NCBI GenBank assembly: GCA_905211485.1
Contig: CAJMAW010000085.1
Location: 1 to 14,123, forward strand
DNA length: 14,123 nt
Source: an uncultured Lentisphaeria bacterium
GTDB taxonomy: Bacteria > Verrucomicrobiota > Lentisphaeria > Victivallales > UBA1829
Direction: 5' to 3'
Made by a program: the position numbers and the translations under genes. Within the stretch, counting starts at the first letter, position 1. Every line of letters begins with the position of its first letter. Under the pieces are notes generated by a model. The model was not told the DNA's origin and ran no database searches. It worked only from the letters and a program-made list of their open reading frames with translations. Below, piece by piece: positions 6,604 to 14,122 of the stretch.

Positions 6604-7440
6604 TCAGAAAAGAGGCAGTTCCAGCGCCTGACGGCGCCGGAATACGACCGTACTCCGGTATCCGGCAGCGAGCGCCGCATCCAGAGCCTCCTGAAAACCG
6701 CAGGCAATCTGAGCCGGCTTATGGGCGTCCGAACCGAAGGTCAGTTTCATTCCCGCCTGGAACGCGGCCTTCAGGAGATGCTCAGACGGGTAGATTTCCC
6801 TTGCAGGATATCTCAGCCCCGCTGTATTCAGTTCCAGCGCAATCCCCCGGGCGGAGGCGGCTTCAAACACCTCGTTCATCTTCCGGAGAAAACGGCGGGG
6901 ATCCGCGGGGAGGAATCCGAATTTCTTCGGAAGATCCGGATGCCCGAGGATCTGAAAACGTTCCGTTTCAACGAAGTCCAGCAGAAGCTCCGCATAACGT
7001 TCCCAGATGCGCTCCGTGCCGATTTTTCCCCATTCATCGGTTTTTGCAGGATCATCAAAGGGGAAACCGTCCACGTGGTGAATGGAACCGATCAGGTAAT
7101 CCAGCGGCTCTGTTTCCTGGAGGATTCCGCGGGCTTCGCCCATCCGCCCGGGAATATAGTCCATTTCCGCGCCGTAGAGAATTTCCACCCCGGAATCCGC
7201 AGCCTTCAGACGCAGATCCGAAACCATCTCCCGGTAGAGGGGAAATTCCTCCGGACTCATTCTCCACTCATCACACGCCGGCCAGGGCGCGTGGTCGGAA
7301 ACCCCCAGGAAAGAAAGTCCGTTCCTCTCTGCAGAGAGAAGGTATTCTTCCGGAATCCCCTCCGCATGATGACAAAGCGTCGTATGAGTATGCAGATCGG
7401 CAGGGATTGTTTTTCGTGCAGTTCTCTCAGGATTCTTCAT
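6604..7440 (-). CDS. PHP-domain phosphatase, histidinol-phosphatase (HisK/HisJ) type
   Basis: PHP enzymes hydrolyse phosphate esters with a three-metal centre; the HisK type converts L-histidinol phosphate to histidinol in histidine synthesis. The 278-residue protein has the full ligand set: DLHTHTTLCHHAEG (near 15-28), VSDHAP (about 48), GAEMDY, IGSIHHVDG, ILGHPDL and GSDAHKP near the C-terminus. Length and order fit HisK. Function is inferred, because related PHP proteins act on other phosphates and no other his genes are in the window. The ATG at 7440 has only a weak purine-rich site (GAGAAG, 11 nt away). It converges with the phosphoesterase gene, 55 nt apart, with no clear terminator between them. 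The 174 bp to the dnaA end hold nothing recognisable. Confidence 0.82.
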   Translation of the reverse strand: MKNPERTARKTIPADLHTHTTLCHHAEGIPEEYLLSAERNGLSFLGVSDHAPWPACDEWRMSPEEFPLYREMVSDLRLKAADSGVEILYGAEMDYIPGRMGEARGILQETEPLDYLIGSIHHVDGFPFDDPAKTDEWGKIGTERIWERYAELLLDFVETERFQILGHPDLPKKFGFLPADPRRFLRKMNEVFEAASARGIALELNTAGLRYPAREIYPSEHLLKAAFQAGMKLTFGSDAHKPAQIACGFQEALDAALAAGYRSTVVFRRRQALELPLF

Positions 7441-7614
7441 CGGAGTCTTGTCTTCTCATTTCTTCCGGAGGGATGAGTGTTTTCTCTTTTCTCCGCCTCC
7501 ACTCCCTCCGTCATTTTCCGCCGTGATTCTCCCGGCGTCCGATCTTCCGAGATGCAATGACAGGGGGGAGAGGATCCGGAAAAAAGAAAGAAAACAAGAA
7601 TCCCATCCTCCTGA

Positions 7615-8163
7615 CTACTGATATTGGAGCTGACGTTTCAAAGTGATCACGGCGCGTTTCACATTCTCATCGGAAAGGAGCGACTTTTCCACATGCCCGA
7701 CCGCATGAATGACAGTGGCATGAGAACGTCCGCCGAAAGCCAGTCCGATTTCCGGCAGGGAATGGCTGGTCATTTTCCGGCTCAGGAACATGGCGAGCAT
7801 CCGGGGCTCAGCGATGTTTTTCGGACGTTTTGATCCCGTGATGTCGTTAACGCGGAGTCCGTAATAATCCGCCACAACCTTCTGGATGGCTTCAATGGAA
7901 ACCTTCCTCGTTTCGGCCTCCTGGTTCAGGAAGTCGCGGAGGACGATTTCCGCGGTGGCGGGAGTGATCTGGAGTCCGCCCATGGCGGAGGAATAGGCGG
8001 TCAGACGCATCAGCGCGCCCTCCAGGCGCCGGACGCTCGAAGTGATATGCGACGCAATGAAGGAAAGGGTTTCATCGCTGTGCTTCATGATGTGGTTTTC
8101 CTGCTTCTGACGCAGAATGGCGAGACGCGTCTCGAACGATGGCGGCGTAATCTGAGTAATCAC
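7615..8163 (-). pseudogene. dnaA: DnaA, C-terminal fragment (AAA+ lid and DNA-binding domain IV)
   Basis: This is the second half of a broken dnaA. It reads (GTG)ITQITPPSFETRLAILRQK, the AAA+ lid, then the helical region and domain IV with the DNA-contact signature FGGRSHATVIHAVGHVEK, and ends at a normal length for DnaA. The classic signature is GGRDHTTVLHA; here S and A replace D and the first T, which may be lineage-specific. The in-frame similarity starts upstream of the GTG, at ESGV, so the GTG is not a true start. The frame differs from that of the N-terminal part. Independent expression is unlikely: no SD is visible. Confidence 0.85.
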
Positions 8164-8170
8164 CCCGGAT

Positions 8171-9010
8171 TCAGAGCCGATCCGCCAGACCGGGAATCTC
8201 GGACGGCTGTTTATCGGAAGTCAGGATAATCTGTTTCCCCGCGTGATGCAGCGTGTTGAAGGTATTGAAGAATTCTTCCTGGAGAGCTTCTTTTCCCCCC
8301 AGCTGGTGCACGTCGTCCACAAGAAGCAGATCCACGTTCCGGAAGAAATTCCGGAATTCAAAATGGGTCTTGTTCCGAAGAGAATCCGAATACGCATTGA
8401 GGAATCCTTCGCAGGTGGTGTAACGGACGATGGCCTCCGGGCGGTGCAGAAGCACGTCATTCGCAACTGCCTGAATCAGATGGGTTTTTCCCATTCCTGT
8501 GCTTCCATAGATGTAAAGGGGATTGAAGACTCCGGGAGACTGCGCCGCAGTCTGGGCGGCGGAATAGGCATAGCGGTTCTCCTCCCCAACGACGAAATTC
8601 CGGAATGTGAACACACTCTGGCAGTTTGCCGCCGCCGCCCGGGCCTGGGAAATGGATTGAAGCGATTCTCTTGTCAGGAGACCGTTTTCCGTTTCATCGG
8701 AGAAAGTCGGCGAATCCTCCTCGAAGGGCTCCTGCAAATCATGCATGGGCTGATGACCGTATTCAAAAGAATAGCTCACGTTGCGCCCGGCAGCCGCGCA
8801 GAGGGCATTTTCCAGGAAATTTCCGTAATGTTCCCGTATCCAGTCGCCGAAAAACTCATCGGAAATCCCGAGCAGGATCCTGTCATTTTCAAAAGTCAGC
8901 GGTACAATATTTCCGAACCATTGCTCATAAGCGGATCGGGAAAGTTTCTCCTCTATACAGCCGCAGGCGCCCCGCCACAGACGTTGAGCGGCATTTTCCT
9001 TGTCAGACAT
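8171..9010 (-). pseudogene. dnaA: DnaA, N-terminal fragment (domains I-III, stops at a frameshift)
   Basis: DnaA is the ATP-dependent initiator that binds and melts the chromosomal origin. This frame gives 279 residues: domain I (LWRGACGCIEEKLSRSAYEQWF), an acidic linker (about 85-130), and domain III with Walker A GSTGMGKT (169-176), Walker B LLLVDDVHQLGG (228-239) and sensor I IILTSDKQPSEI (261-272). It ends GLADRL followed immediately by TGA (8171-8173). The family continues LxSRFE-G, so about 11 nt are missing before GAATCCGGG. The lost SRF contains the arginine finger (R285 in E. coli). The ATG at 9010 has AAGGAAGG 5 nt upstream; an earlier in-frame start at 9106 was rejected. DnaA is essential, so this is either a sequence error or a sign of a non-living copy. 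Together with 7615-8163 it makes one gene. Confidence 0.9.
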
Positions 9011-9047
9011 GACACCCTTCCTTATTACTATCTGATTCTCCCCTGAC

Positions 9048-9056
9048 TTATTAACA
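9048..9056 (+). promoter_or_regulatory. DnaA-box-like 9-mer
   Basis: TTATTAACA differs by one base from the DnaA-box consensus TTATNCACA. It lies 38 nt upstream of the dnaA ATG, where it could mediate autoregulation or belong to the origin. Confidence 0.35.
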
Positions 9057-9193
9057 AGCGGTTGAAGAGATGCTCCAGACACTTGAAAATCGCATAAGCC
9101 ACACACCTTGATTCACTTCTTCCGTATTCTCATTCCTGAGAATCCGGATGAGGCTTCCGCCGCCCTGAAAAAAACGCTTTTTTTGAGTCTGAA

Positions 9194-9209
9194 AGGAGAA
9201 AAATCTCCT
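9194..9209. repeat. Small hairpin upstream of dnaA
   Basis: AGGAGA-AAAA-TCTCCT is a perfect 6-bp inverted repeat with a 4-nt loop. Its role is unknown; neither side has a T-run long enough for a convincing terminator. Confidence 0.35.
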
Positions 9210-9324
9210 AACATTTTCCTAATACCAGACTTGGAAAAGTCAAGCGAAAAAAAGCAAAAAAAACGTATTTTTTCCCGGCCTGTCGCCAAGCATTAAAACC
9301 TCAACGGGATAGGACTTCCACAGT

Positions 9325-9348
9325 CAAGTTGTCAACAAGTTATCAACA
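9325..9348 (+). promoter_or_regulatory. Tandem DnaA-box-like pair in 11-bp register
   Basis: CAAGTTGTCAA and CAAGTTATCAA follow each other directly, then CA. They contain TTGTCAACA (9329-9337, two mismatches to TTATNCACA) and TTATCAACA (9340-9348, one mismatch). The 11-bp spacing puts both on the same face of the helix in the same direction, as expected for cooperative DnaA binding. Confidence 0.5.
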
Positions 9349-9371
9349 GGCGGAACTCTTTTCCCGGTGGG

Positions 9372-9390
9372 AATTTACAATAGGTAAATT
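9372..9390. repeat. Operator-like palindrome between oriC candidate and nagA
   Basis: AATTTAC-AATAG-GTAAATT is a perfect 7-bp inverted repeat with a 5-nt spacer, about 65 bp upstream of the nagA -35 box. It is typical in size for a dimeric regulator's binding site, but no regulator gene is in the window. Confidence 0.45.
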
Positions 9391-9454
9391 GCACCATTTT
9401 TCCGATTTGGCAAGTGCTTTTTCCGCACTTTTTCTGTATCTCGCTGATTTTGTG

Positions 9455-9483
9455 TTGAATTATTTTTTTTCGCGTGGCATATT
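9455..9483 (+). promoter_or_regulatory. Sigma-70-like promoter for nagA
   Basis: TTGAAT (9455-9460), a 17-bp spacer that is T-rich at its start, and CATATT (9478-9483) fit a sigma-70 promoter. The start would be near 9490, giving a leader of about 40 nt that includes the GGAG site at 9517-9520. Confidence 0.55.
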
Positions 9484-9531
9484 ACCGCCATGACATGAAA
9501 AAAACAAGAAAAATCCGGAGCCTCTTCATCC

Positions 9532-10752
9532 ATGAACAAACGAAGCAGAAAACTTTTCCTGACGAATCACTGTCTCACCCCGCTCGAGACCATTCACGAC
9601 AGTGCGATTCTCTGCGAAAACGACCGCATCATCGCCACCGGCGGAGCCTCCGCCTTTTCCCTTTCCGAACCCGGACTTGAAATCATCCGAGTCGAAAACG
9701 CCTATGCCGTCCCGGGCTTCATCGACAGCCACATCCACGGCATCGACAAATTCGACGCTTCCGATCCGCTCAGGACCGAATACGATCTCGCCTTCATGAG
9801 CCGGGAACTTGCCAGGCACGGCATCACCACATTCTTCCCTACGATCATATCGCGCCCGCGCGGGGAAATGATCCGTGCCGTCGCAGCTCTCGCCGCAATG
9901 ATGGACAAAGGCTGTCTCGACGCCGACGCTCCCGGCATGCACATCGAAGGCCCTTTCATCAATCCTGAAAAACGCGGCTCCCAAGACCTCAGCTGCATCT
10001 GCGACGTAGACCTCGGATTCGCCCGCGACATCATCGCAGCCGGAAACGGACGGATCAAACTCATGACCTTCGCACCCGAACTCGACAACGCCGAAGAACT
10101 CATCGGGCTGATGCTTGAAAACGGCATCATCCCCTCCATGGGGCACAGTCTCGCGGATGAAAAGCAGACTCTCCGCGCCATCGACGCGGGCGCCCGAAGA
10201 TGCACTTACATCTTCAACGGCATGCCGCTGCTGCATCACAGAGATTCGACTCTCACGACAATTGCGCTCACCGACAACCGGGTCGCCATCGAAATGATCG
10301 TCGACGGCGCCCATATACATCCACGCATGGTGGACATCGTCAGCCGGATTAAGCCCAAAGACAAACTCATCGGCATCAGCAACGCCGTCACTGCCCCCCG
10401 GAATGGTTCCGGCACTTCCTCCAGCGATCTCATCAAGAATCTTGACGGCATCATCACCGGCACAACCATGACGCTCGACAGTTCCTGGCTCCGGCTCGTC
10501 AGCTATTCCCACATGCCCCACACCGAGGCCGCCGCCTGTTTCACCAGCAATCCCGCCGCCGACCTCGGCTTGATCACCAGAGGCGAAATCAAACCCGGAA
10601 AACGCGCAGACATCACCTTCTTCGACAGCAAAACCAACCAGGTCCGAATGACCGTGTCCCGCGGAAACATCATCTACGACGCCGATTCTTCCTCAAGCTC
10701 TTTCCGCAACGGCAACGAGGATTCGGCCGCGCACACCGCAGGAGCATTCTGA
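9532..10752 (+). CDS. nagA: N-acetylglucosamine-6-phosphate deacetylase homologue with altered active site
   Basis: NagA removes the acetyl group from GlcNAc-6-phosphate in amino-sugar use and cell-wall recycling. The 406-residue protein has the family layout: PGFIDSHIHG (61-70), HIEGPFINPEKRG (137-149, metal ligand E139), MGHSLAD (203-209, H205), NGMPLLHHRD (229-238), DGAHIHP (258-264) and a C-terminal beta segment with IKPGKRADITFFD (353-365). Two key positions differ: the usual TH-LFNAM is TYIFNGM, so Tyr226 stands where a metal-binding His is expected (H216 in E. coli), and the usual VTDA is ISNA, so Asn284 replaces the catalytic Asp (D273 in E. coli). Deacetylase activity is therefore doubtful. 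GGAG lies 11 nt before the ATG. The methyltransferase gene starts 2 nt after its stop. The tail (SSSSSFRNGNED...) is low complexity. Confidence 0.85.
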   Translation: MNKRSRKLFLTNHCLTPLETIHDSAILCENDRIIATGGASAFSLSEPGLEIIRVENAYAVPGFIDSHIHGIDKFDASDPLRTEYDLAFMSRELARHGITTFFPTIISRPRGEMIRAVAALAAMMDKGCLDADAPGMHIEGPFINPEKRGSQDLSCICDVDLGFARDIIAAGNGRIKLMTFAPELDNAEELIGLMLENGIIPSMGHSLADEKQTLRAIDAGARRCTYIFNGMPLLHHRDSTLTTIALTDNRVAIEMIVDGAHIHPRMVDIVSRIKPKDKLIGISNAVTAPRNGSGTSSSDLIKNLDGIITGTTMTLDSSWLRLVSYSHMPHTEAAACFTSNPAADLGLITRGEIKPGKRADITFFDSKTNQVRMTVSRGNIIYDADSSSSSFRNGNEDSAAHTAGAF

Positions 10753-10754
10753 CA

Positions 10755-11678
10755 ATGAACCACACTCTTTCCTCCCATTCCCGTCTCTGCCCGGAATACC
10801 GGCTTCTGGATTCCGGATTCAGGAGAAAACTTGAGCAGGTCGGGCCCGTCCGCATCATCCGTCCGGCGCTCAACGCCTTCTGGCGCCCTTCCCTCCCCGA
10901 TTCCGAGTGGAAGCGCGCGGACGCCACCTTTGAACGCGATTCCAGGGGCGGCGGTCTCTGGACATGGAGCGGAAAACATTCCTCTCCTCCCGGAGACTGG
11001 AACATTTCCTGGGGCGGAGTGAATCTTCTCATCAAGCCCACTCAGTTCGGTCATCTCGGCTTCTTCGCGGAACAGGCGGAAAACTGGGCTTGGCTGCGTT
11101 CCACAATCCGTTCCATGCAGAGAAAAAACGGAAAGGACGGCGGCGGCCTCCTTCCCCGCACTCTAAATCTCTTTGCCTATTCCGGGGGTGCCAGCTTCGC
11201 CATGGCACAGGCCGGCGCGGACACATGCCATCTCGATTCCTCCAAAGGAATCATCGAATGGGCCAGAAACAACCAGAAACTCAATCCCGAAACGGAGGAA
11301 CGCATCCGCTGGATCTGTGACGACGCCATGAAATTCGTCGCCCGGGAAGAACGCCGGGCGCACAAGTACAACGGAATCGTTCTGGATCCCCCGAGCTTCG
11401 GCCGCGGTCTCCAGGGACAGGTCTGGAAAATCGAGGACGGACTCCATGACATCCTGAACAGCTGCAAACGCATCCTCGACACGAAAACTCCCTTCTTCCT
11501 CCTCCTGAGCTGTCATTCCCAGGGATTTTCACCGGTTTCCCTGAAACGCTGTCTGGAAGAGGTCTTCCCGGAAAAGGACATCTCGATTGAGGCGGGGGAA
11601 ATGCTCATCCCGGAGAAAAACGGCAAGATGCTTCCCGCGGGGCTCTTCGCCCGGCTGACCGGAAATCTTTCTTCCTGA
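10755..11678 (+). CDS. RlmI-like class I SAM-dependent methyltransferase
   Basis: This probably methylates RNA using S-adenosylmethionine; it resembles the catalytic part of the 23S rRNA cytosine-C5 enzyme RlmI and related proteins, but the target is unknown. In 307 residues it shows GHLGFFAEQAENW (the family's G.F.DQR-like stretch), motif I TLNLFAYSGGASFAMAQAGA (near 136-155), an acidic SAM-ribose contact in HLDSSKGIIEWARNN, and motif IV IVLDPPSFGRG. The N-terminal PUA RNA-binding domain of RlmI is absent; a shorter region with WSGK replaces it. It starts 2 nt after nagA, with GGAG (10741-10744) 10 nt before the ATG inside the end of nagA, so the two are probably translationally linked. Confidence 0.82.
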   Translation: MNHTLSSHSRLCPEYRLLDSGFRRKLEQVGPVRIIRPALNAFWRPSLPDSEWKRADATFERDSRGGGLWTWSGKHSSPPGDWNISWGGVNLLIKPTQFGHLGFFAEQAENWAWLRSTIRSMQRKNGKDGGGLLPRTLNLFAYSGGASFAMAQAGADTCHLDSSKGIIEWARNNQKLNPETEERIRWICDDAMKFVAREERRAHKYNGIVLDPPSFGRGLQGQVWKIEDGLHDILNSCKRILDTKTPFFLLLSCHSQGFSPVSLKRCLEEVFPEKDISIEAGEMLIPEKNGKMLPAGLFARLTGNLSS

Positions 11679-11993
11679 CCCCTCTCTTCCATTCCCAAGC
11701 GCGGGGAAGATTCTCTCTCCCCCCAAAAAAAAGTTATTCCTTCCGGAAAGAAAAAAATGAGCGGGACCAAAAATTTCCTCAAAAGAGAGAAAGATGAATC
11801 AATGAAAAAAAGATGAGCGGGAAAGAAGCAATCAGGCTCCTCTTTTTTTTCATATGCGCCGGAAAGCACCGGACTTCCGCCTCCAGGGAATACGCTTCCC
11901 GTGATTCATCTGGCAGCAAACTCTCTCATCCCAGTCCGGGTACATTCCGACTGATGAGAAATCGGATTTGCAGAAGCAGGCCCGCCCGGGTGA
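11679..11993. other. Convergent intergenic region, no gene seen
   Basis: This 315-bp gap between the convergent methyltransferase and kinase genes is rich in A and T tracts. It holds a 10-bp direct repeat, ATGAGCGGGA, at 11757-11766 and 11813-11822. An 8-T run (11843-11850) follows a 4-bp GAGC/GCTC pairing with a long loop, a weak terminator candidate for the rightward operon. No convincing ORF, promoter or RNA gene was found. Confidence 0.4.
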
Positions 11994-13055
11994 TTATTCA
12001 AGCAGGGGGGGTCTCCCGGAACTCACGCGATCGAGATCGGCAAGGAGCTTTCTCCAGCTGAAAGGACGCTGCGCGGGATCGCGGGAGAGCGTCTTCTGGA
12101 GAAGACGGGAAAAATTCTCCGAAACCGCAGGATTGAGCGTATGCACGGGAACGGCTTCATGTGAAAGCATCTCCTTCAGAACAGCGGCCGGATTTTTCCC
12201 TGTAAAAGGAGGCTTCCCGGTGAGGAGGAAGTAAATGGTGGCGCCGAGTGAATAGATATCCGTCGTACAGGAAAGGGAGGAAGCGTTGTGGAACTGTTCC
12301 GGACTCATGAAGCCGGGGGTGCCGAGTCCATGCTCCGGCAGAGTCAGCACGGTTGTGCTTGTGGAATCCAGGGACTTAGCAATTCCGAAGTCAAGCAGGC
12401 GGATATGGCCCTTGTCGTCAATCATGATGTTGGAGGGTTTGATGTCCCGGTGCAGGAGTTTGAGTTTTTCCCAAGCGTAATTCAGAGCCTGCGCAAGAAG
12501 CGTCATGATCTGAATGGAAACGGCCTCGTTGAAATCATAACAGTTTTTCAGGCGGAGCTGTTCGAGCGTGTAGCCGTCTACATATTCCATAATGAGGCAC
12601 ATGTTGAGGCCGTCGTCCCAGGCTTCATAGACTTTGACGATGTTCTCATGATTGAGTCTGGAAAGCAGAAGCGCCTCTCTCCTGAAACGTTTGCCGGAAA
12701 GCGCCGGATCGTCATCCTGACTCATGCAGAGCATTTTCAGCACGTAACGCCGGACAAAATCGTTCCGCGGACAACAGAGGAACAGCGCTCCCATCCCTCC
12801 CTGTCCAATTTTCTTCAGAATCCGGTAGTTTCCCACGATATCTCCCGGACGAATCTCCGAAGGATCCTTCAGCTTCGCTTTCCCGCGGCAGTTCGGGCAG
12901 AACAGAAAATGACCATTCGCGCTTTCCTTCACCAGCGCATTCCCGCAGACCGGACAGACCGTTCCATTCTTTTCTCCTTCCAGGATGCTGAGAGGAAGCG
13001 TCTCTCCCGCAAAGGGAAGTTTCTTCGTCTTCCCCGCATTCCCCTGACTGCTCAT
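11994..13055 (-). CDS. Zinc-ribbon Ser/Thr protein kinase (Hanks type)
   Basis: This is a eukaryotic-like kinase that phosphorylates Ser/Thr on unknown targets. An N-terminal zinc ribbon (C34-P-V-C37 and C53-P-N-C56) precedes a complete kinase domain (about 77-343): glycine loop IGQGGMGALF (83-92), ATP lysine K107, helix-C glutamate E127, HRDIKPSN (202-209), DFG (222-224), SPE (251-253) and DIYSLGA (266-272). All catalytic residues are present. There is no transmembrane segment or sensor domain after the kinase, so it is probably cytoplasmic, with the zinc ribbon as a possible binding module. The ATG at 13055 has GGGAG 11 nt upstream behind a run of T. It appears to be a single-gene unit converging on the methyltransferase. 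Confidence 0.9.
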   Translation of the reverse strand: MSSQGNAGKTKKLPFAGETLPLSILEGEKNGTVCPVCGNALVKESANGHFLFCPNCRGKAKLKDPSEIRPGDIVGNYRILKKIGQGGMGALFLCCPRNDFVRRYVLKMLCMSQDDDPALSGKRFRREALLLSRLNHENIVKVYEAWDDGLNMCLIMEYVDGYTLEQLRLKNCYDFNEAVSIQIMTLLAQALNYAWEKLKLLHRDIKPSNIMIDDKGHIRLLDFGIAKSLDSTSTTVLTLPEHGLGTPGFMSPEQFHNASSLSCTTDIYSLGATIYFLLTGKPPFTGKNPAAVLKEMLSHEAVPVHTLNPAVSENFSRLLQKTLSRDPAQRPFSWRKLLADLDRVSSGRPPLLE

Positions 13056-13430
13056 GATGAAAAAAACTCCCTTCCCTGTTTTTCCCTTCTGTCTTTGTCT
13101 TGCCTTCCCCTGACTGTGAACACCCTGCGCACTCAGGATCTTTTACCCGGATCGGCTTTCCCATTCTGCCCCGTATTCAGCTGCGGGACGCCGTGTTTTC
13201 TTTCTTCCCCTCACGGCCGGCAGAAAAAAAGTCCATCATCCGCATCAACGGAAAAAAGAAAGTCTTATACAGTATTCCGCCTCTGTTTTTTTTCAAGGAG
13301 AAAGGAAAAGTGTTTGCTCCCTTTCCTGCTGAAAAAGACGAAGATCCGATTTTTCCCGTATCCGTTCTGGACGGAAAAAGTCAATCACAAGAAAAATGAA
13401 GAAAAAAAATACAGGGGAAAAACAACGGGC
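13056..13430 (-). other. Upstream region of the kinase gene, no gene seen
   Basis: About 375 bp of A/T-tract-rich, gene-free sequence. An imperfect inverted repeat, TTTTTCCCGT (13350-13359) and ACGGAAAAA (13371-13379), lies about 300 bp from the kinase start. TTGAAA (13291-13296) and TATAAG (13264-13269), read leftward, look like promoter boxes but are 21 bp apart, so the promoter is not assigned. The bacterial sequence ends within or just beyond this region. Confidence 0.35.
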
Positions 13431-13443
13431 AGAAACAACGGGC
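13420..13443 (+). repeat. 11-bp direct repeat at the bacterial/eukaryotic join
   Basis: AAACAACGGGC occurs at 13420-13430 and again at 13433-13443, with AG between. The recognisable eukaryotic exon ends at this repeat, and sequence with the character of the bacterial intergenic DNA begins on its other side. Confidence 0.6.
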
Positions 13444-13984
13444 CAATACACGTTCCCGAAGCTGTTCTTCGCGGGCCTTCATTGCAGCCACCACTGTCTC
13501 ACTCTTACCCTCATACGATGTGGCTGTCAGTTTGCTGGCTTCTTCATCCAATTGGATATCTTTCTTTGTTACATACTTGAGACTACAGTACATAGGAGAG
13601 GTAAAACATACTTTACTGGAGCCTCTTCGATGATGGGAGGTGCTGAGAAAGCTGGCTTCGCTAACGGTTCCGGTTTGTCATTCACATACTGAGGACGAAG
13701 ATCATCCGATTCAACACTGTGTGATATGCGAGAGAACATACATACGATACGAATGTGAAGACAGAGTCATTCGGAGTAGTTGGAGATTGTTCTGAGTGAA
13801 GTGGGATATCTGAAGTATCTGAACGAACATTAGGAACACTTGAGCTCTCTGATTCATTGTAGGAATCCTGGAAGGTGTCTGAAAACTCCACTTCGACATC
13901 ATCACTAATGAAGTCAACTGTATCGGTCTCTTCTTCATAAGGAATCGAGTCTTCGATTGAAATTCGCTGCGTACTCAATCCCAT
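13444..13984 (-). CDS. Eukaryotic gene fragment, three exons, unknown acidic/coiled-coil protein
   Basis: Exons at 13746-13984, 13612-13716 and about 13444-13582 join in frame when two 29-nt GT-AG introns are removed; unspliced, each frame breaks. The protein starts MGLSTQRISIEDSIPYEEET from an ATG in an AAAATGG context. It has an acidic, Ser/Thr-rich, probably disordered first part (about 1-80), a Pro-rich stretch (KPEPLAKPAFSAPPIIEEAP), and then a charged helical part (SETVVAAMKAREEQLRERVLAR) that runs into the join. No family was recognised; a clathrin light chain or another coiled-coil trafficking protein is only a thought. There is no SD. Base composition and codon use differ from the bacterial core (more A/T, many TCA, GAA and GAT codons). 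The C-terminal end is missing. Confidence 0.6.
13583..13611 (-). other. Putative 29-nt spliceosomal intron 2
   Basis: Read leftward, it begins GTATGT and ends CTGTAG. Removing it joins GTA-AA to T-CTC-AAG and keeps a long open frame through exon 3. Without removal, the exon 2 frame and the exon 3 frame do not match. Confidence 0.6.
13717..13745 (-). other. Putative 29-nt spliceosomal intron 1
   Basis: Read leftward, it begins GTATGT and ends CACACAG. Removing it joins ...TTC-GTA-TC to T-GTT-GAA in frame. It has the same length and 5' splice site as intron 2, which is the best evidence that both are real. Confidence 0.6.
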
Positions 13985-13996
13985 TTTATCTATAAC

Positions 13997-14122
13997 TCAC
14001 AACACCTGAAAACAACAACCAAGATTTAGCACCTTCAGAAAAATGACACCATTGTAGATAGGACAAGGACCATCAACTTCTTGGGGTTCGATCCATTGAT
14101 ACGAATCATCTGTATTCTTCCG
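13997..14122 (-). other. Open frame upstream of the eukaryotic gene, possible end of a neighbouring gene
   Basis: A 41-codon frame is open from the window edge and includes DDSYQWIEPQEVDGPCPIYN before a TGA at 13997-13999. A pyrimidine-rich TTGTTGTTTTCAG (about 14007-14019) looks like a 3' splice site, so a further intron is possible. The composition suits real coding DNA but the evidence is thin. Confidence 0.25.

Larger units (their letters stand above)
9011..9531. other. oriC: Candidate chromosomal replication origin (oriC) between dnaA and nagA
   Basis: This 521-bp gene-free stretch lies directly upstream of dnaA, a common place for oriC. It contains DnaA-box-like 9-mers (9329-9337, 9340-9348, 9048-9056), several A/T tracts (about 9240-9275 and 9440-9470) that could be the unwinding element, and two small palindromes. 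It also holds the nagA promoter and presumably the dnaA promoter, for which I found no clear boxes. An open frame at 9108-9296 has no SD or protein features and was not called. Confidence 0.5.

Noticed and set aside
8163..8175. Programmed ribosomal frameshift in dnaA
   Set aside because: No slippery sequence is present, and a shift alone would not restore the missing SRF residues; a deletion explains it better.
9108..9296. Small rightward frame in the origin-like region
   Set aside because: No SD, a Lys/Ser-rich random-looking product, and it lies across A/T tracts.
12712..13164. Alternative leftward frame at the kinase N-terminus
   Set aside because: It is another frame of the kinase; the kinase frame has the SD, zinc ribbon and motifs.
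12288..13580. Rightward 430-codon open frame opposite the kinase
   Set aside because: It is antisense to an intact kinase and crosses the bacterial/eukaryotic join, so it cannot be one gene.
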